A DNA stretch of 64,000 nucleotides from an uncultured Thalassolituus sp. (GCF_950066645.1 NZ_CATMFB010000008.1:115935-179934); one strand, 5' to 3'. Shown: positions 18,866-28,364, counted from the first letter of the stretch. Notes: generated by a model not told the origin, from the letters alone. Translations and numbers: made by a program.

Positions 18866-18963
18866 TTGTACAACTCCTGAATAGAATGCTGTATAGGTTC
18901 ATTCTGGCAGTACCTTCTTGTACAAGTCAATAAAAGTTGTACAAGAATTTTATTTTCTGTACA
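18866..18963 (-). promoter_or_regulatory. Putative LitR-type operator/promoter cluster upstream of ybgA
   Basis: Five copies of TGTACA or TGTATA occur in about 100 bp. TTGTACAA is at 18866-18873, TGTATA at 18890-18895, the perfect palindrome CTTGTACAAG at 18917-18926, TTGTACAA at 18937-18944 and TGTACA at 18958-18963. Centre spacings are 23, 29, 19 and 19-20 bp. On the minus strand TTGACT followed about 18 nt later by CAGAAT is a possible promoter overlapping two of the sites. TGTACA/TATACA words are the known recognition element of LitR/CarH-type MerR regulators. The encoded regulator is two genes downstream, so autoregulation is likely. Confidence 0.72.
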
Positions 18964-18968
18964 AAAAA

Positions 18969-19367
18969 TCAGGACTCAGCTGACACCTGGCGTATAACGA
19001 TGTTACTGATCGCCGAAGAAACCTCCGGCTCAAGACCGACCGGCGGGTGCAGGATCAGTTCGACCTGGGTGCCACTGTCCGCCAATGCCGCTTTCAGGGT
19101 GTCCAGCTGCCCCGGAACGTCCTTGCGCAGGTGGCGGCCGGCAGCAAAAAACAACGGCAGGATATCAATTTTGCTGAATCCTTCTGTCGCCAGTTGGCGG
19201 ATCTGATCTTCCATCGAGGGGTGTGCCAGCTCCATGTAGGCCAGCTCGACACGCTGTGTATCCAGACCTGAGCGGATCCGGATAAGCAGATCGTTGAAGG
19301 GAGCCAGCCAGTTGGCGTCGCTGCTGCCATGGGCGAGCAGGACGGTGGCGTTTTTCTGTGCGGTCAT
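18969..19367 (-). CDS. cbiX: Sirohydrochlorin chelatase, single-domain CbiX
   Basis: A 132-aa small CbiX-type protein. HGSSDANW near residue 13 holds the N-terminal His, and LPLFFAAGRHLRKDVP near residues 75-90 holds the second conserved His, as in chelatases inserting Co2+ or Fe2+ into sirohydrochlorin. No other corrin-pathway genes are near. It overlaps the renalase-like gene by 4 nt and precedes the light operon on the same strand. Grouping with photolyase and MerR genes is seen in pseudomonads. Confidence 0.85.
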   Translation of the reverse strand: MTAQKNATVLLAHGSSDANWLAPFNDLLIRIRSGLDTQRVELAYMELAHPSMEDQIRQLATEGFSKIDILPLFFAAGRHLRKDVPGQLDTLKAALADSGTQVELILHPPVGLEPEVSSAISNIVIRQVSAES

Positions 19368-20341
19368 GCAAACATCTCCAGAAGTTGTTGTGCGGCATGA
19401 TTACCGCTGATCCAGGCGCCTTCCACAGAGCCGTGCTGACACCAGTCGCCCGCGAGAACCAGTCTGCACTCCGGATCGCTCAGCGAGCCCAGCCCGGGAG
19501 ACTGGGCGGGCACCGCAAACAACCAGCGATGCAGCCACTGTGAACGCACCTCCGGGAGTGGGGAGCTGCAGAGTTCTGTAAAGCTGGCGATCATAGCATT
19601 CTGTATCTGATCCCGGGGAGCGTCCTTATGCAGTGCGCTCCAGGCGTGGCTTGCCTGAATCACCCAGGCATCCGTATCTTCCCGGCCCGGCTTGCTGTTG
19701 TTGCGGGCAACCCACCCCAGTTTACTGTCGCGAACAAAGGCGGCATCAAAAGGAACGTCGAGCGGGCTGGTGAAGCTCATCAATAAGGTCCAGCAGGGCA
19801 GCATGTCGAGTGACCCGACCGTGTCAGCCAGGGCTGTTGCTGGCGGCAGCAGCGGCAGGGACTGCTCCGGCGGTACATTAATAATCAGGCCGTCAAAGGG
19901 GCCGAATGCCCGGTCGTTTTCATCCCAGAGCGTCCAGGCTTCGTCATAGTGGGTGCGTACGATTCTGCAGGATGCCTCAAAGTGATGAGCCGCTCCGATT
20001 AACTGGCGGCTCAGCGCTGTCATTCTCGGCGCGGGCACGTATCTACGGGTGTTATCCGGGGATGGCCCCCGATGCTCTGAGGTGATCAGCCAGGGGTTCA
20101 CCTGCCACTCCTGAATCAGATCTTCATTCTGCCACTGCTCAAGCGCGTGGCGGAACTCGAGCGAGTGTGCGCGCAGAAACTGTGCTCCCATGTCCCAGGA
20201 GTCTTCACCGACCCGCTTGCTGGACAGGCGGCCGCCAGGCCCTCTGGCTTTATCAAATACTGTGACTTCGGCCTGATCTTGCAGGCGCTGAAGAGCGGTA
20301 AGCCCGGCCACTCCGGCTCCGATGATCGCTATCTTCTTCAT
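19364..20341 (-). CDS. Renalase-like NAD(P)/FAD-dependent oxidoreductase
   Basis: A 325-aa flavoprotein with the N-terminal motif IAIIGAGVAGLTALQRL (residues 4-20) and KARGPGGRLSSKR near residues 33-45, a combination typical of bacterial renalase-like proteins. The C-terminal FAD motif is VLAGDWCQHGSVEGAW near 289-304. Bacterial renalases oxidise isomeric dihydropyridine dinucleotides. It overlaps cbiX by 4 nt. Upstream are TATACA-type repeats shared with the light operon, so light induction is likely. Confidence 0.82.
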   Translation of the reverse strand: MKKIAIIGAGVAGLTALQRLQDQAEVTVFDKARGPGGRLSSKRVGEDSWDMGAQFLRAHSLEFRHALEQWQNEDLIQEWQVNPWLITSEHRGPSPDNTRRYVPAPRMTALSRQLIGAAHHFEASCRIVRTHYDEAWTLWDENDRAFGPFDGLIINVPPEQSLPLLPPATALADTVGSLDMLPCWTLLMSFTSPLDVPFDAAFVRDSKLGWVARNNSKPGREDTDAWVIQASHAWSALHKDAPRDQIQNAMIASFTELCSSPLPEVRSQWLHRWLFAVPAQSPGLGSLSDPECRLVLAGDWCQHGSVEGAWISGNHAAQQLLEMFA

Positions 20342-20351
20342 AGTGAGTGCT

Positions 20352-20445
20352 TTGTATAAGAAGTTCGTGCTGAGTGTACGCTGATTGATCCGGCATATGC
20401 AAAACTATTGTACAGAAAAACCTTGTGCTGTATAACTAATGTATA
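20352..20445 (-). promoter_or_regulatory. Putative LitR-type operator between renalase-like gene and acyl-CoA dehydrogenase
   Basis: Copies of the TGTATA/TGTACA word occur at 20352-20359 (TTGTATAA), 20409-20414 (TGTACA), 20429-20434 and 20440-20445 (both TGTATA, start to start 11 bp). On the minus strand TTATAC-N17-TACAAT (within 20408-20436) is a candidate promoter for the renalase-like gene. On the plus strand TTGTAC-N17-TATAAC occupies the same bases and could serve the acyl-CoA dehydrogenase. Either or both divergent genes may be controlled. Confidence 0.6.
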
Positions 20446-20480
20446 GTTTTTAGCAACCCAATCCCCGATAGGAGATACCC

Positions 20481-22250
20481 ATGAGTTACAAAGCCCCTCT
20501 GCGCGACATGCAGTTTGTATTATATGAAGTGTTGAATGGTGACACCGTCCTGCCTGCGCTGCCGGGTTTTGAAGACGCCACCCGTGAAATCATGGATGCC
20601 ATGCTGACGGAAGGTGCAAAACTGGCTGAAAATGTATTGGCGCCGCTGAATACCTCCGGCGACCGCGAAGGGTGCCAGTACGACCCTGAAGCCAAAACTG
20701 TTACGACACCAAAGGGCTTCCGTGAGGCATATCGTCAGTTCGCTGAAGCTGGCTGGACCTCTCTCACCGGCGATGTGAACTACGGCGGTCAGGGCCTCCC
20801 GCACACGCTGAACACCCTTGCAGAAGAAATGGTGTGCTCGGCCAACCTGTCACTCGGTATGTACCCGGGCCTGACTCACGGCGCTGTTAACGCACTGACC
20901 AGCTACGGCTCTGACGAACTCAAAGAAGCTTATCTGCCTCGCCTGATCAGTGGTGAATGGACAGGCACTATGTGCCTGACTGAGCCTCATTGCGGTACAG
21001 ATCTGGGTCTGATCCGCACCAAAGCCGAGCCTCAGGCCGACGGATCCTATGCCATCAGCGGTACCAAAATCTGGATCACCGGCGGTGAGCACGACCTGGC
21101 TGACAATATTGTTCATCTGGTTCTGGCGAAACTGCCGGACGCTCCGTCTGGTTCGAAAGGTATCTCCCTGTTTCTTGTGCCTAAGGTACTTGAAGATGGC
21201 AGCCGCAATCCTGCGTTCTGTGGTGGTCTTGAACACAAAATGGGTATCAAAGGCTCAGCCACTTGTGTGATGAACTTCGAAGACGCCAAAGGCTGGCTGA
21301 TCGGCGAACCACACAAAGGTCTGCAGGCCATGTTTGTGATGATGAACTCTGCCCGTCTGATGGTGGGTCTGCAGGGGCTGGGTATCGCAGAAGCGGCGTA
21401 TCAGGTGTCCCTGGGCTTTGCCAAAGAGCGTCTCCAGTCACGATCTCTCAGCGGGCCGAAAGAACCTGAGAAACCAGCGGATTCCATCATCGTTCATCCG
21501 GATGTCCGTCGTATGCTGTTGCGTCAGAAAGCCACTATTGAAGGTGGCCGTGCCATGGCGTACTTCACGGCCATGCAGCTGGATATCGCTCACAAAGCAG
21601 AGACTCCTGAAGAACGCGAGCAGGCCGACGACCTGGTGCAGCTGCTGACGCCTGTCGTGAAAGCGTACCTGACAGACGAGGGTTTCTTCTGTGCTAACGA
21701 TGGTCTGCAGCTGATGGGCGGTTCCGGATTTACCCAGGACTGGCCGGTCGAGCAGTTTGTCCGCGATTCGCGCATCACCCGAATCTATGAGGGTACCAAC
21801 GGTATCCAGGCGCTGGATCTGGTCGGGCGCAAACTCGGTCACGCCGGTGGTCGGGCGATCAAGCGTTTCTTCGCCATGCTGGATCATTATCTGAAGACTG
21901 ATGGTGGCGTTCCTCATGCGGAGGAACTGCGGGCGGCGGTGACACGTCTGCAGAAAGCGACCATGTGGCTGGTCCAGAACGGCATGGCAGACCGTGAGCA
22001 GGCGGGGGCAGCAGCCACGCCGTATCTGCGTCTGTTTGCTCTGACGTCGCTGGCGTACTTCTGGAGCCGCATGGCACAGACTGCTCAGCAGAATCTTGAC
22101 GAAGGCTCGACAGAAATCGATTTCTATCAGTCTAAAATTAAGACTGCAGAGTTCTTCATGCACAAGCTTCTGCCGCAGCAACTGGCGCTTATGGCAGAAA
22201 TAGAGAATGGCAAAGACTCTCTGATGTCTCTGACAGCAGAGCAGTTCTGA
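20481..22250 (+). CDS. Acyl-CoA dehydrogenase (FadE/DmdC-like, long form)
   Basis: A 589-aa flavoenzyme of the long acyl-CoA dehydrogenase group. It has the FAD/substrate segment CLTEPHCGTDLGLIRTKA near residues 168-185, ISGTKIWITGGEHD near 192-205, and a catalytic Glu in RIYEGTNGIQ near 436, followed by an extra C-terminal domain of about 130 residues. It introduces the alpha-beta double bond in acyl-CoA. A clear paralogue lies at 33793-35577 in this window. GGAGA precedes the ATG. A TIGR01777 epimerase gene follows after 15 nt. Confidence 0.92.
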   Translation: MSYKAPLRDMQFVLYEVLNGDTVLPALPGFEDATREIMDAMLTEGAKLAENVLAPLNTSGDREGCQYDPEAKTVTTPKGFREAYRQFAEAGWTSLTGDVNYGGQGLPHTLNTLAEEMVCSANLSLGMYPGLTHGAVNALTSYGSDELKEAYLPRLISGEWTGTMCLTEPHCGTDLGLIRTKAEPQADGSYAISGTKIWITGGEHDLADNIVHLVLAKLPDAPSGSKGISLFLVPKVLEDGSRNPAFCGGLEHKMGIKGSATCVMNFEDAKGWLIGEPHKGLQAMFVMMNSARLMVGLQGLGIAEAAYQVSLGFAKERLQSRSLSGPKEPEKPADSIIVHPDVRRMLLRQKATIEGGRAMAYFTAMQLDIAHKAETPEEREQADDLVQLLTPVVKAYLTDEGFFCANDGLQLMGGSGFTQDWPVEQFVRDSRITRIYEGTNGIQALDLVGRKLGHAGGRAIKRFFAMLDHYLKTDGGVPHAEELRAAVTRLQKATMWLVQNGMADREQAGAAATPYLRLFALTSLAYFWSRMAQTAQQNLDEGSTEIDFYQSKIKTAEFFMHKLLPQQLALMAEIENGKDSLMSLTAEQF

Positions 22251-22265
22251 GCCTGAGGAGGCGAT

Positions 22266-23171
22266 ATGAGTAAACGCGTTCTTATAACAGGCGGCAGTGG
22301 CTTTATCGGAAGTCGCCTCACCGCACGCTGGCTCGCTGAGGGCCATGAGATCGTCATACTCAGTCGCCGTCCTGACGCAGTTGCACGTCGCTGGGAAGGG
22401 CGTGTGACTGCGGTCTCTGAACTTGCAGAGCTTGAGGGCCGCTTTGACTGGCTGATTAACCTCGCCGGTGAAGGTATCGCTGATCAGCGCTGGAGCGAAA
22501 GCCGTAAAGAAGTATTGCGCGACAGCCGTGTTGCACTGACCGAACGCCTTGGGCGCTGGGCTCAGAGCACCGACCAGCAGTTTGAGGTGGTGCTGTCCGG
22601 ATCAGCGATCGGTTATTACGGTGGTTTTCCGGGAGCACAGCCTGCCCTGACAGAAAGCTCGTCGGCAGGTAAGGATTTCGCTGCGAATCTCTGCATCGAC
22701 TGGGAGAATGCGGCGGCACTGTTGGCCGAGCGTGCAGAGCGGCTGGTATATCTGCGAACGGGTGTCGTACTCGGAGCACGACAGGGGATGCTCGCGCGGA
22801 TGTGGTTACCCTTCAGGCTCGGTCTGGGAGGGCCAATCGGTTCCGGGCAGCAGGTGATTTCCTGGATACATATCGAAGACTATTGCCGTGCGGTCGATTT
22901 CATCCTCAAGTCATCGCTGACAGGGCCGATAAATATGACTGCTCCAGAGCCCGTGGCCAACGCCCGTTTTTCCAGACAGCTTGCCGGGGCTATGTCACGA
23001 CCTGCCTGTCTGCCGATGCCATCGTTTGTGACCACACTGGTGTTCGGAGAGTTGAGCGAACTTCTGTTAAAAGGGCAGAACGTGATTCCGAAGGTGTTGT
23101 CAGACGAAGGCTTCTCGTGGGTTTACAGTGATTCCCGCGAGGCGTTAGAGGCCGTCGTCCGTGTGTGGTAG
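22266..23171 (+). CDS. TIGR01777-type NAD-dependent epimerase/SDR (YfcH-like)
   Basis: A 301-aa extended SDR. The N-terminal motif is VLITGGSGFIGSRL (residues 5-18), followed by INLAGEGIADQRWS near 65-78 and SGSAIGYYGG near 107. It ends with the DUF1731-like C-terminus (NVIPKVLSDEGFSWVY), all characteristic of the TIGR01777/YfcH family. The physiological substrate is unknown. It starts 15 nt after the acyl-CoA dehydrogenase, with a GAGGAGG ribosome-binding site, so it is the second gene of that operon. Confidence 0.87.
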   Translation: MSKRVLITGGSGFIGSRLTARWLAEGHEIVILSRRPDAVARRWEGRVTAVSELAELEGRFDWLINLAGEGIADQRWSESRKEVLRDSRVALTERLGRWAQSTDQQFEVVLSGSAIGYYGGFPGAQPALTESSSAGKDFAANLCIDWENAAALLAERAERLVYLRTGVVLGARQGMLARMWLPFRLGLGGPIGSGQQVISWIHIEDYCRAVDFILKSSLTGPINMTAPEPVANARFSRQLAGAMSRPACLPMPSFVTTLVFGELSELLLKGQNVIPKVLSDEGFSWVYSDSREALEAVVRVW

Positions 23172-23407
23172 TCTGCGCAGGTAACAGTCTGTGTACCGAC
23201 TGTACAGACCACGGATATTTGACACCTGTCTTAGGTAGCATTTGTACCACTCAGCGCGTTTTTTACGCCCTGTAACCTGCTGAAAACACGGAAAAATGAC
23301 GTTGGCAGGTTTCCTGTAGTTTTCTGTTATCAGCGATGGCAAAGGGAGTGATCGGCAGCTAAACCTAAAACTGTAAACAGTTAACACCGCTGCAGGTAAC
23401 GACCATT
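23172..23407. other. Intergenic stretch without a gene
   Basis: 236 bp between the epimerase and the 109-aa gene. It contains a TGTACC/TGTACA pair at 23192-23206 inside an imperfect inverted repeat (TCTGTG... / ...TACAGA), which may be the 3' hairpin of the upstream transcript or a weak LitR-type site. A short palindrome CTGTAAACAG lies near 23370. No convincing terminator T-tract is visible. Confidence 0.4.
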
Positions 23408-23737
23408 ATGAGCATCAGTCGTCAAACACTCGATCAGTACTTATTTGAATTCGATAACAGTTATCGGGTCAGCTATGTCAATTTCTCCCGCGCGACTGAG
23501 CTGGCCGATGCTCAGTTGATCATGACATTAGAGCGCGGCTGCGAACGTAAAACCTTTGCTTTCTCGCAGCCACACTTTAATGACGTAGACAAAAATCTGG
23601 TTGCGAGCAAAGGCTTATATATCGCCGCAGTCAAAAGTTCTCCCCTGGCGCCCAATCGTGTGGAAGTCGGGGATATCGAAGGAGGCTTTGCCTACTTCTC
23701 GGCGAAGAATGTGAAGAACATTACCCCCATGGCATGA
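23408..23737 (+). CDS. Hypothetical protein, 109 aa
   Basis: I do not recognise this protein. It is cytoplasmic by appearance (no signal peptide or membrane segment), with an N-terminus rich in polar residues and a short beta-rich C-terminal half. It is followed by a strong rho-independent terminator and has more than 200 bp of upstream non-coding DNA. It is therefore probably monocistronic and real. Codon use looks like that of the neighbours. Confidence 0.6.
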   Translation: MSISRQTLDQYLFEFDNSYRVSYVNFSRATELADAQLIMTLERGCERKTFAFSQPHFNDVDKNLVASKGLYIAAVKSSPLAPNRVEVGDIEGGFAYFSAKNVKNITPMA

Positions 23738-23777
23738 TGCCCGGGAAGAAAGACAACCGCCACAGCACCCTATTCAG

Positions 23778-23801
23778 AGCAGCCTTCGGGCTGCTTTTTT
23801 T
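23778..23801 (+). terminator. Rho-independent terminator after the 109-aa gene
   Basis: Stem AGCAGCC / GGGCTGCT with a TTC loop, followed directly by a run of seven or eight T on the plus strand. It ends transcription of the hypothetical gene before the FMN-glutamate-synthase-like gene. Confidence 0.9.
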
Positions 23802-23907
23802 GTGCCCGCATCCGGCGCATTAAAAAGTTGCGCATCACGCGGATTTTTCTGACTTTCATGTCATCCGATACTCCATTACTCTGACTGCCTGATCTGAGGG
23901 GAGTGTC

Positions 23908-25434
23908 ATGACGGACGACGTTTTCTACCTGGCCGCCTGGGGCGTGCTGATATTGCTGGGCCTGTTTCTTACCGCACTGGTTGTCGGATCGGTCTGGTTT
24001 CTTATTGCCTATGTGATCGACCGGCGTCAGACCCGTCACACAGTCAGGCGTAACTTTCCGGTCATCGGCCGCTTCCGGTACTTCTTTGAGCACCTTGGTG
24101 AGTTTTTCCGCCAGTATTTTTTTGCCATGGACCGCGAAGAGTTGCCCTTTAACCGGGCCGAGCGCAGTTGGGTATATCGTGCAGCAAAGAACGAGAGCAC
24201 GACCGTTGCTTTCGGCTCGACACGGCGACTGGATACTCCCGGCACAATCATGTTTGTTAACAGCCCTTTTCCCTCTCTGAGCAAAGACCTCAGCGAATCG
24301 CAGTCTCTGGTGATCGGAGAGCATTGTCGTCACCCCTATGCCGCTGCATCGCTGGTCAATATTTCCGGCATGAGTTTTGGCGCCCTGTCGAAACCGGCGG
24401 TGCAGGCGCTTTCCCGGGGAGCGGCGATGGCGGGGTGCTGGATGAATACCGGGGAAGGGGGTCTTTCGCCCTATCACCTGGAAGGTGGCGGTGACATCGT
24501 ATTCCAGATAGGCACTGCCAAATATGGTGTGCGCAGGGAAGACGGTTCGCTCGATGATGAGAAGCTGCTGGAAATCGCTCATAACCCTCAGGTGAAGATG
24601 TTCGAGCTGAAGCTGAGTCAGGGCGCCAAGCCGGGCAAAGGTGGCATTCTTCCCGGTGGAAAGGTGACCGAAGAAATTGCCCGCATACGTCATATCCCCG
24701 TTGGGGAAGACTCCATCAGCCCCAATGGCCAACCGGAAGTGCGCTCGGTCGAAGATCTGCTCGATATGATCAACCATATCCGTGACCTCACCGGTAAACC
24801 GACTGGTTTTAAGGCAGTGCTGGGCAGCAGTGACTGGATCAGGGACCTGTGCCGGGAAATCCGCCAACGCGGCATAGACAGCGCGCCGGACTTTATTACG
24901 TTAGATGGTGCCGAAGGTGGCACAGGTGCAGCTCCCCAGTCATTGATTGACTACATGGGATTACCGCTGGCTCAGGCATTGCCCATGCTGGTGGATACAC
25001 TGGACGAATTCGGGCTGCGCCCGCGCATCCGTGTGATTGCCTCCGGAAAACTGATTACCCCGGACCGCGTAGCCTGGGCGATCTGTGTTGGTGCTGATTT
25101 TATTACGACGGCGCGCGGCTTTATGTTTGCGTTGGGCTGCATTCAGGCCCTGCAGTGCAATAAAAACACCTGCCCGACCGGGATAACCACGCATGATCCC
25201 AGATTGCAGCGCGGGCTGGTGCCAGAAGACAAGGCTCAGCGCGTCGCGCATTTTGCCCGTTCGCTGGTGCAGGAGGTGGGAATCATTGCTCATAGCTGTG
25301 GCGTGGATGAACCACGGCAGCTGCAGCGCGTCCATGCCCGTATGGTGCAGCCAAACGGCGAGGCCCGCCTGCTTTCTGAGCTGTATGGCCGGGAAGGATT
25401 TCACCCGCCGACAGAAGGTAGCGTTCCGGACTGA
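23908..25434 (+). CDS. FMN-binding glutamate-synthase-family protein
   Basis: A 508-aa protein with one or two N-terminal membrane segments (residues 10-40) and a C-terminal glutamate-synthase large-subunit FMN domain. It has [55 protein letters not shown] and [15 protein letters not shown]. The last segment has the cysteines of the FeS cluster region. It lacks the glutaminase domain, so it is not a complete GltB. Such membrane-anchored GltB2-like proteins are common but their substrate is not defined. GGGGAG precedes the ATG. Confidence 0.85.
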   Translation: MTDDVFYLAAWGVLILLGLFLTALVVGSVWFLIAYVIDRRQTRHTVRRNFPVIGRFRYFFEHLGEFFRQYFFAMDREELPFNRAERSWVYRAAKNESTTVAFGSTRRLDTPGTIMFVNSPFPSLSKDLSESQSLVIGEHCRHPYAAASLVNISGMSFGALSKPAVQALSRGAAMAGCWMNTGEGGLSPYHLEGGGDIVFQIGTAKYGVRREDGSLDDEKLLEIAHNPQVKMFELKLSQGAKPGKGGILPGGKVTEEIARIRHIPVGEDSISPNGQPEVRSVEDLLDMINHIRDLTGKPTGFKAVLGSSDWIRDLCREIRQRGIDSAPDFITLDGAEGGTGAAPQSLIDYMGLPLAQALPMLVDTLDEFGLRPRIRVIASGKLITPDRVAWAICVGADFITTARGFMFALGCIQALQCNKNTCPTGITTHDPRLQRGLVPEDKAQRVAHFARSLVQEVGIIAHSCGVDEPRQLQRVHARMVQPNGEARLLSELYGREGFHPPTEGSVPD

Positions 25435-25540
25435 CGCCGGCATTTCTGGCCCACATAACCATGTAGAAATCTTCAGAGCGACTACACTTAGTCAAAGAGG
25501 ACACTTTTGTGTATCAGTATTGCATCTGGAGGCGGGCCCT

Positions 25541-26827
25541 ATGCGGGATATGTGGAAAAATTATTCAATCAGGAAGCGTCTTACTTTTCTGTTAGTGCTG
25601 GTCTGCGTTGTCCAGTTATCGGCCACCGGATTTATTTTTCGCGAGCTTCAGGTCGCCGAAGGGCATCTCACGAGTATCATGGAGGCCGATGGGACGGTCG
25701 TGGTCTCTGATGCAGGAGCTGAAACCGTGGCGGGGGTGCGCGCTGAAATCCGTCGGATAGAAATGCATCTGGCACTCGCTGCGCTGGTGTCGGTCGCCGT
25801 GGCTTTTGGTATCGGTTTGCTGACCATTCGTGGCATTGGTTATTCGCTGGACCGGGCTAAGCGCTTTATCAGTGGCATCGCTGGCGGAGACATGGAAACC
25901 GTGATCACTCCGGGTGTGAATGATGAAATCGGCGATCTCCTCAGACAAACCGAGCATATGCGCCAGCAGCTCGCAGGGCTGATGAACATTATCCGGGTGT
26001 CAGGCAGCCAGGTGGCCGAAGTGATTCAGGCCCAGTCTCAGAGTGCAGGAGAGATCCGCGAGTGTACTGATCTGCAGAGCACCGAAATTCAGCAGGTCGC
26101 CACAGCCATCCAGCAAATGGCAATCGCCGTCCAGGAAGTGGCCGAAAATTCAAACCGTGCTCACCAGGCCACAGAAGAAGTCGTTCAGCTGGCCGTCAAG
26201 GGGCAGACAGCTAACAGAGAGGCGAGCAGTAAAACGTCGGAACTGGTGACCAGTCTGGGCAGTACTGCGGAGGCTCTGGCCGAGCTTGAGCGCAACAGCC
26301 ACAGCATCTCTAAAGTGCTCGACGTGATCAAAGGCATTGCCGAGCAGACCAACCTTCTGGCCCTCAATGCTGCGATTGAGGCTGCGCGTGCAGGCGAACA
26401 GGGGCGGGGCTTCGCGGTCGTAGCCGATGAAGTACGCACGCTGGCGCAGCGCACACAGGAATCGACTGTGGAAATTGAGGGGATGGTGTCTCAGTTTCTG
26501 AGTGGTTCACAGGCGGCGGTTTCTACAATGAGTAAAAGCAGCGCGCTGGGTGAAGAGACCATCCGTCATTCCAGTTATGCGGCCGATCAGATGCAGAAAA
26601 TCACCGACTCAGTGCGTTCAATTAATGACATGAATATGCAGATCGCATCGGCCGTTGAAGAGCAGACAAGTGTGGCCGATGAAGTGAACGGTAATGTCAC
26701 ACGCATCAGCAGCGCCGCCGCAGATATTCGTGAAGAAATAAGCACATCGACGGGCAAAGTGGATGGACTGTTGAGCACAACGTCAGAAATGAATCAGGCA
26801 CTGATGTGCTTTAAATTACCTTCCTGA
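25541..26827 (+). CDS. Methyl-accepting chemotaxis protein with minimal periplasmic domain
   Basis: I choose the ATG at 25541 (428 aa), preceded by GGAGG at 25528-25532; a longer in-frame reading to 25193 lies inside the upstream gene. TM1 is residues about 14-32 and TM2 about 82-103, with only about 50 residues between them, then HAMP and a cytoplasmic signalling domain. The receptor hairpin tip contains [20 protein letters not shown]. With so small a periplasmic part it may sense membrane state or an intracellular cue. The gene ends 2 nt from the convergent cryptochrome gene. Confidence 0.9.
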   Translation: MRDMWKNYSIRKRLTFLLVLVCVVQLSATGFIFRELQVAEGHLTSIMEADGTVVVSDAGAETVAGVRAEIRRIEMHLALAALVSVAVAFGIGLLTIRGIGYSLDRAKRFISGIAGGDMETVITPGVNDEIGDLLRQTEHMRQQLAGLMNIIRVSGSQVAEVIQAQSQSAGEIRECTDLQSTEIQQVATAIQQMAIAVQEVAENSNRAHQATEEVVQLAVKGQTANREASSKTSELVTSLGSTAEALAELERNSHSISKVLDVIKGIAEQTNLLALNAAIEAARAGEQGRGFAVVADEVRTLAQRTQESTVEIEGMVSQFLSGSQAAVSTMSKSSALGEETIRHSSYAADQMQKITDSVRSINDMNMQIASAVEEQTSVADEVNGNVTRISSAAADIREEISTSTGKVDGLLSTTSEMNQALMCFKLPS

Positions 26828-26829
26828 GC

Positions 26830-28362
26830 TCAGAATAACGACATCTGGCCCGCCTCGCGGGCCTTTTTATTCTCCTGTTTCATGCGGGGGCCAGCCTTTC
26901 TGCTGCCACGTTTACGCGACCCGTGCTTCTCACCAATATCATTGGCCTGTTGGCGAAAATTGTCGTCCCGTATTGCGGTCAGCCTTGCCTTTGCCTGTCG
27001 GGATGCCTGACTGAAATCGACCAGTGGCATCGGGTAATCGTCGCCGATCACGACCTGTGCTTCCCGTTGCTGCCTCTGTGACATGAGCCAGGGCTGATGT
27101 ATCCAGTGATTACTGACGGATCTCAGTTCAGGTACCCAGCGGCGGATAAAGTGACCTTCCGGATCGAGGCGCTGTGCCTGAAGTGTCGGGTTATATATCC
27201 GTGGGATATTAATTCCGGTGGTCCCGGCCTGCATCTGTATCTGTGGATAATGGATGCCAGGTTCGTAGTCGGTGAACAGACTGGCGAGCCAGTGGGCGAC
27301 GGGCTGCCAGGGTTGCCATAAGGGGTAGGTCGCCACCGAGACAAGCATGGCCCGCATGCGGAAATTCACCCATCCGTGGTGGATCAGGTAACGCATACAG
27401 GCATCCACCATCGGCCAACCGGTTTTTCCTTCTTGCCAGGCGGTCATCATGTCCGGGTCGTATTCCCGGTCGAGCTGATTCGTCGCCGGATGCAGATTCT
27501 GTATTTCCATTTCCGGTTCGTCTTCCAGTTTCTGGATAAAGTGGCAGTGCCACCAGAGGCGTGATTCAAACGCCGACAGACTGGTATTCCAACGAACTGA
27601 GCGGGAACGCGCCCGCGCCTGCCGCAGACAGGTCACCAGCTCACGCATACCGATGCAGCCTGTTGCCAGATAAGGGCTTAAGCGCGAACAGCCGTCCTCC
27701 GCCGTCAGCGGTGAGCTGATCGAGCCCCGGTAAAACTCTCCCCGAGTATTGAGAAAACTCTGCAGGATATCGAGCCCCTGACGTCTTCCTCCTGGCTGAC
27801 GACCTGGGCAGGGCAGGCGGTTGTGAGGGTGCATCTGTTGCGGCCATTGCGAAGGCGGGAGGCTTCCGGGCGCCGAGAACGCCGGAATATGCTCAGGTGC
27901 CCCAAGGCAGGGTTGCGACATCCATTTCTGCCAGTGTGAGGCCCAGGTATCACGGTCATTGCCGGCGCGCCTCACGCCCATCTGAGCATGCTCACGCCAG
28001 ACGGTGTCGTGCTGCCTGCACCATTGCGCGACCGCTTGGTCACGCTCGTACGTCCAGAGGTTGCCGGTTTCTTCATGGCTGTGCAGGCAGAAACGTCCAC
28101 ACTCCGCATAAATCCGGTCGAGAATCTGAACTACGTCGCCTCTCGCAACCGACAGAGTGCCCTGTCGGAACTGCAGTTCGAGGTGAAGATCCTGAAGGCA
28201 CTCACGGATAAAATCCCATTGTCGCTGGCTGGTATCGGCCAGCGCCCAGTACTCGTCTTCGATGACATAGAGACAGATCACCGGGCCACGGGCGAGTGCC
28301 TCGGTTAATGGCCGGTGATCATACAGGCGAAGGTCGCGTTTGAACCAGACAACCTGCAACAT
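26830..28362 (-). CDS. Cryptochrome/photolyase family protein with basic tail
   Basis: I start it at the ATG at 28362 (510 aa, beginning MLQVVWFKRDLRLYDHRPL). A longer reading would overlap CRY-DASH. It has a photolyase antenna domain and an FAD domain with GKTGWPMVDACMRYLIHHGW, but the segment FESRLWWHCHFIQKLEDEP differs from CPD class I and DASH enzymes. The last 35 residues are rich in Lys/Arg/Gly (KHGSRKRGSRKAGPR), an extension absent from the other photolyases here. Substrate (repair or signalling) is undetermined. It is the fourth gene of the 31.4 kb photoprotection operon and starts 2 nt after the CRY-DASH stop. Confidence 0.82.
   Translation of the reverse strand: MLQVVWFKRDLRLYDHRPLTEALARGPVICLYVIEDEYWALADTSQRQWDFIRECLQDLHLELQFRQGTLSVARGDVVQILDRIYAECGRFCLHSHEETGNLWTYERDQAVAQWCRQHDTVWREHAQMGVRRAGNDRDTWASHWQKWMSQPCLGAPEHIPAFSAPGSLPPSQWPQQMHPHNRLPCPGRQPGGRRQGLDILQSFLNTRGEFYRGSISSPLTAEDGCSRLSPYLATGCIGMRELVTCLRQARARSRSVRWNTSLSAFESRLWWHCHFIQKLEDEPEMEIQNLHPATNQLDREYDPDMMTAWQEGKTGWPMVDACMRYLIHHGWVNFRMRAMLVSVATYPLWQPWQPVAHWLASLFTDYEPGIHYPQIQMQAGTTGINIPRIYNPTLQAQRLDPEGHFIRRWVPELRSVSNHWIHQPWLMSQRQQREAQVVIGDDYPMPLVDFSQASRQAKARLTAIRDDNFRQQANDIGEKHGSRKRGSRKAGPRMKQENKKAREAGQMSLF
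26847..26868 (+). terminator. Rho-independent terminator for the chemoreceptor gene
   Basis: Perfect stem GGCCCGC / GCGGGCC with a CTC loop and TTTTT at 26864-26868. It lies within the last codons of the convergent cryptochrome gene, so this short sequence serves both as coding DNA and as terminator. Confidence 0.85.
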
Positions 28363-28364
28363 GC

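Noticed and set aside
23192..23206. TGTACC/TGTACA pair as another LitR operator
   Set aside because: Spacing is 9 bp rather than 11 and the words sit in an inverted repeat after a stop codon, so a 3' hairpin is as likely.
23770..24867. 365-codon minus-strand frame opposite the FMN-glutamate-synthase-like gene
   Set aside because: The plus-strand product is a well-supported enzyme; the opposite frame starts in a terminator region and has no motif.
25193..25540. N-terminal extension of the chemoreceptor
   Set aside because: It overlaps the upstream enzyme gene in another frame, has no domain, and a good ribosome-binding site precedes the ATG at 25541.
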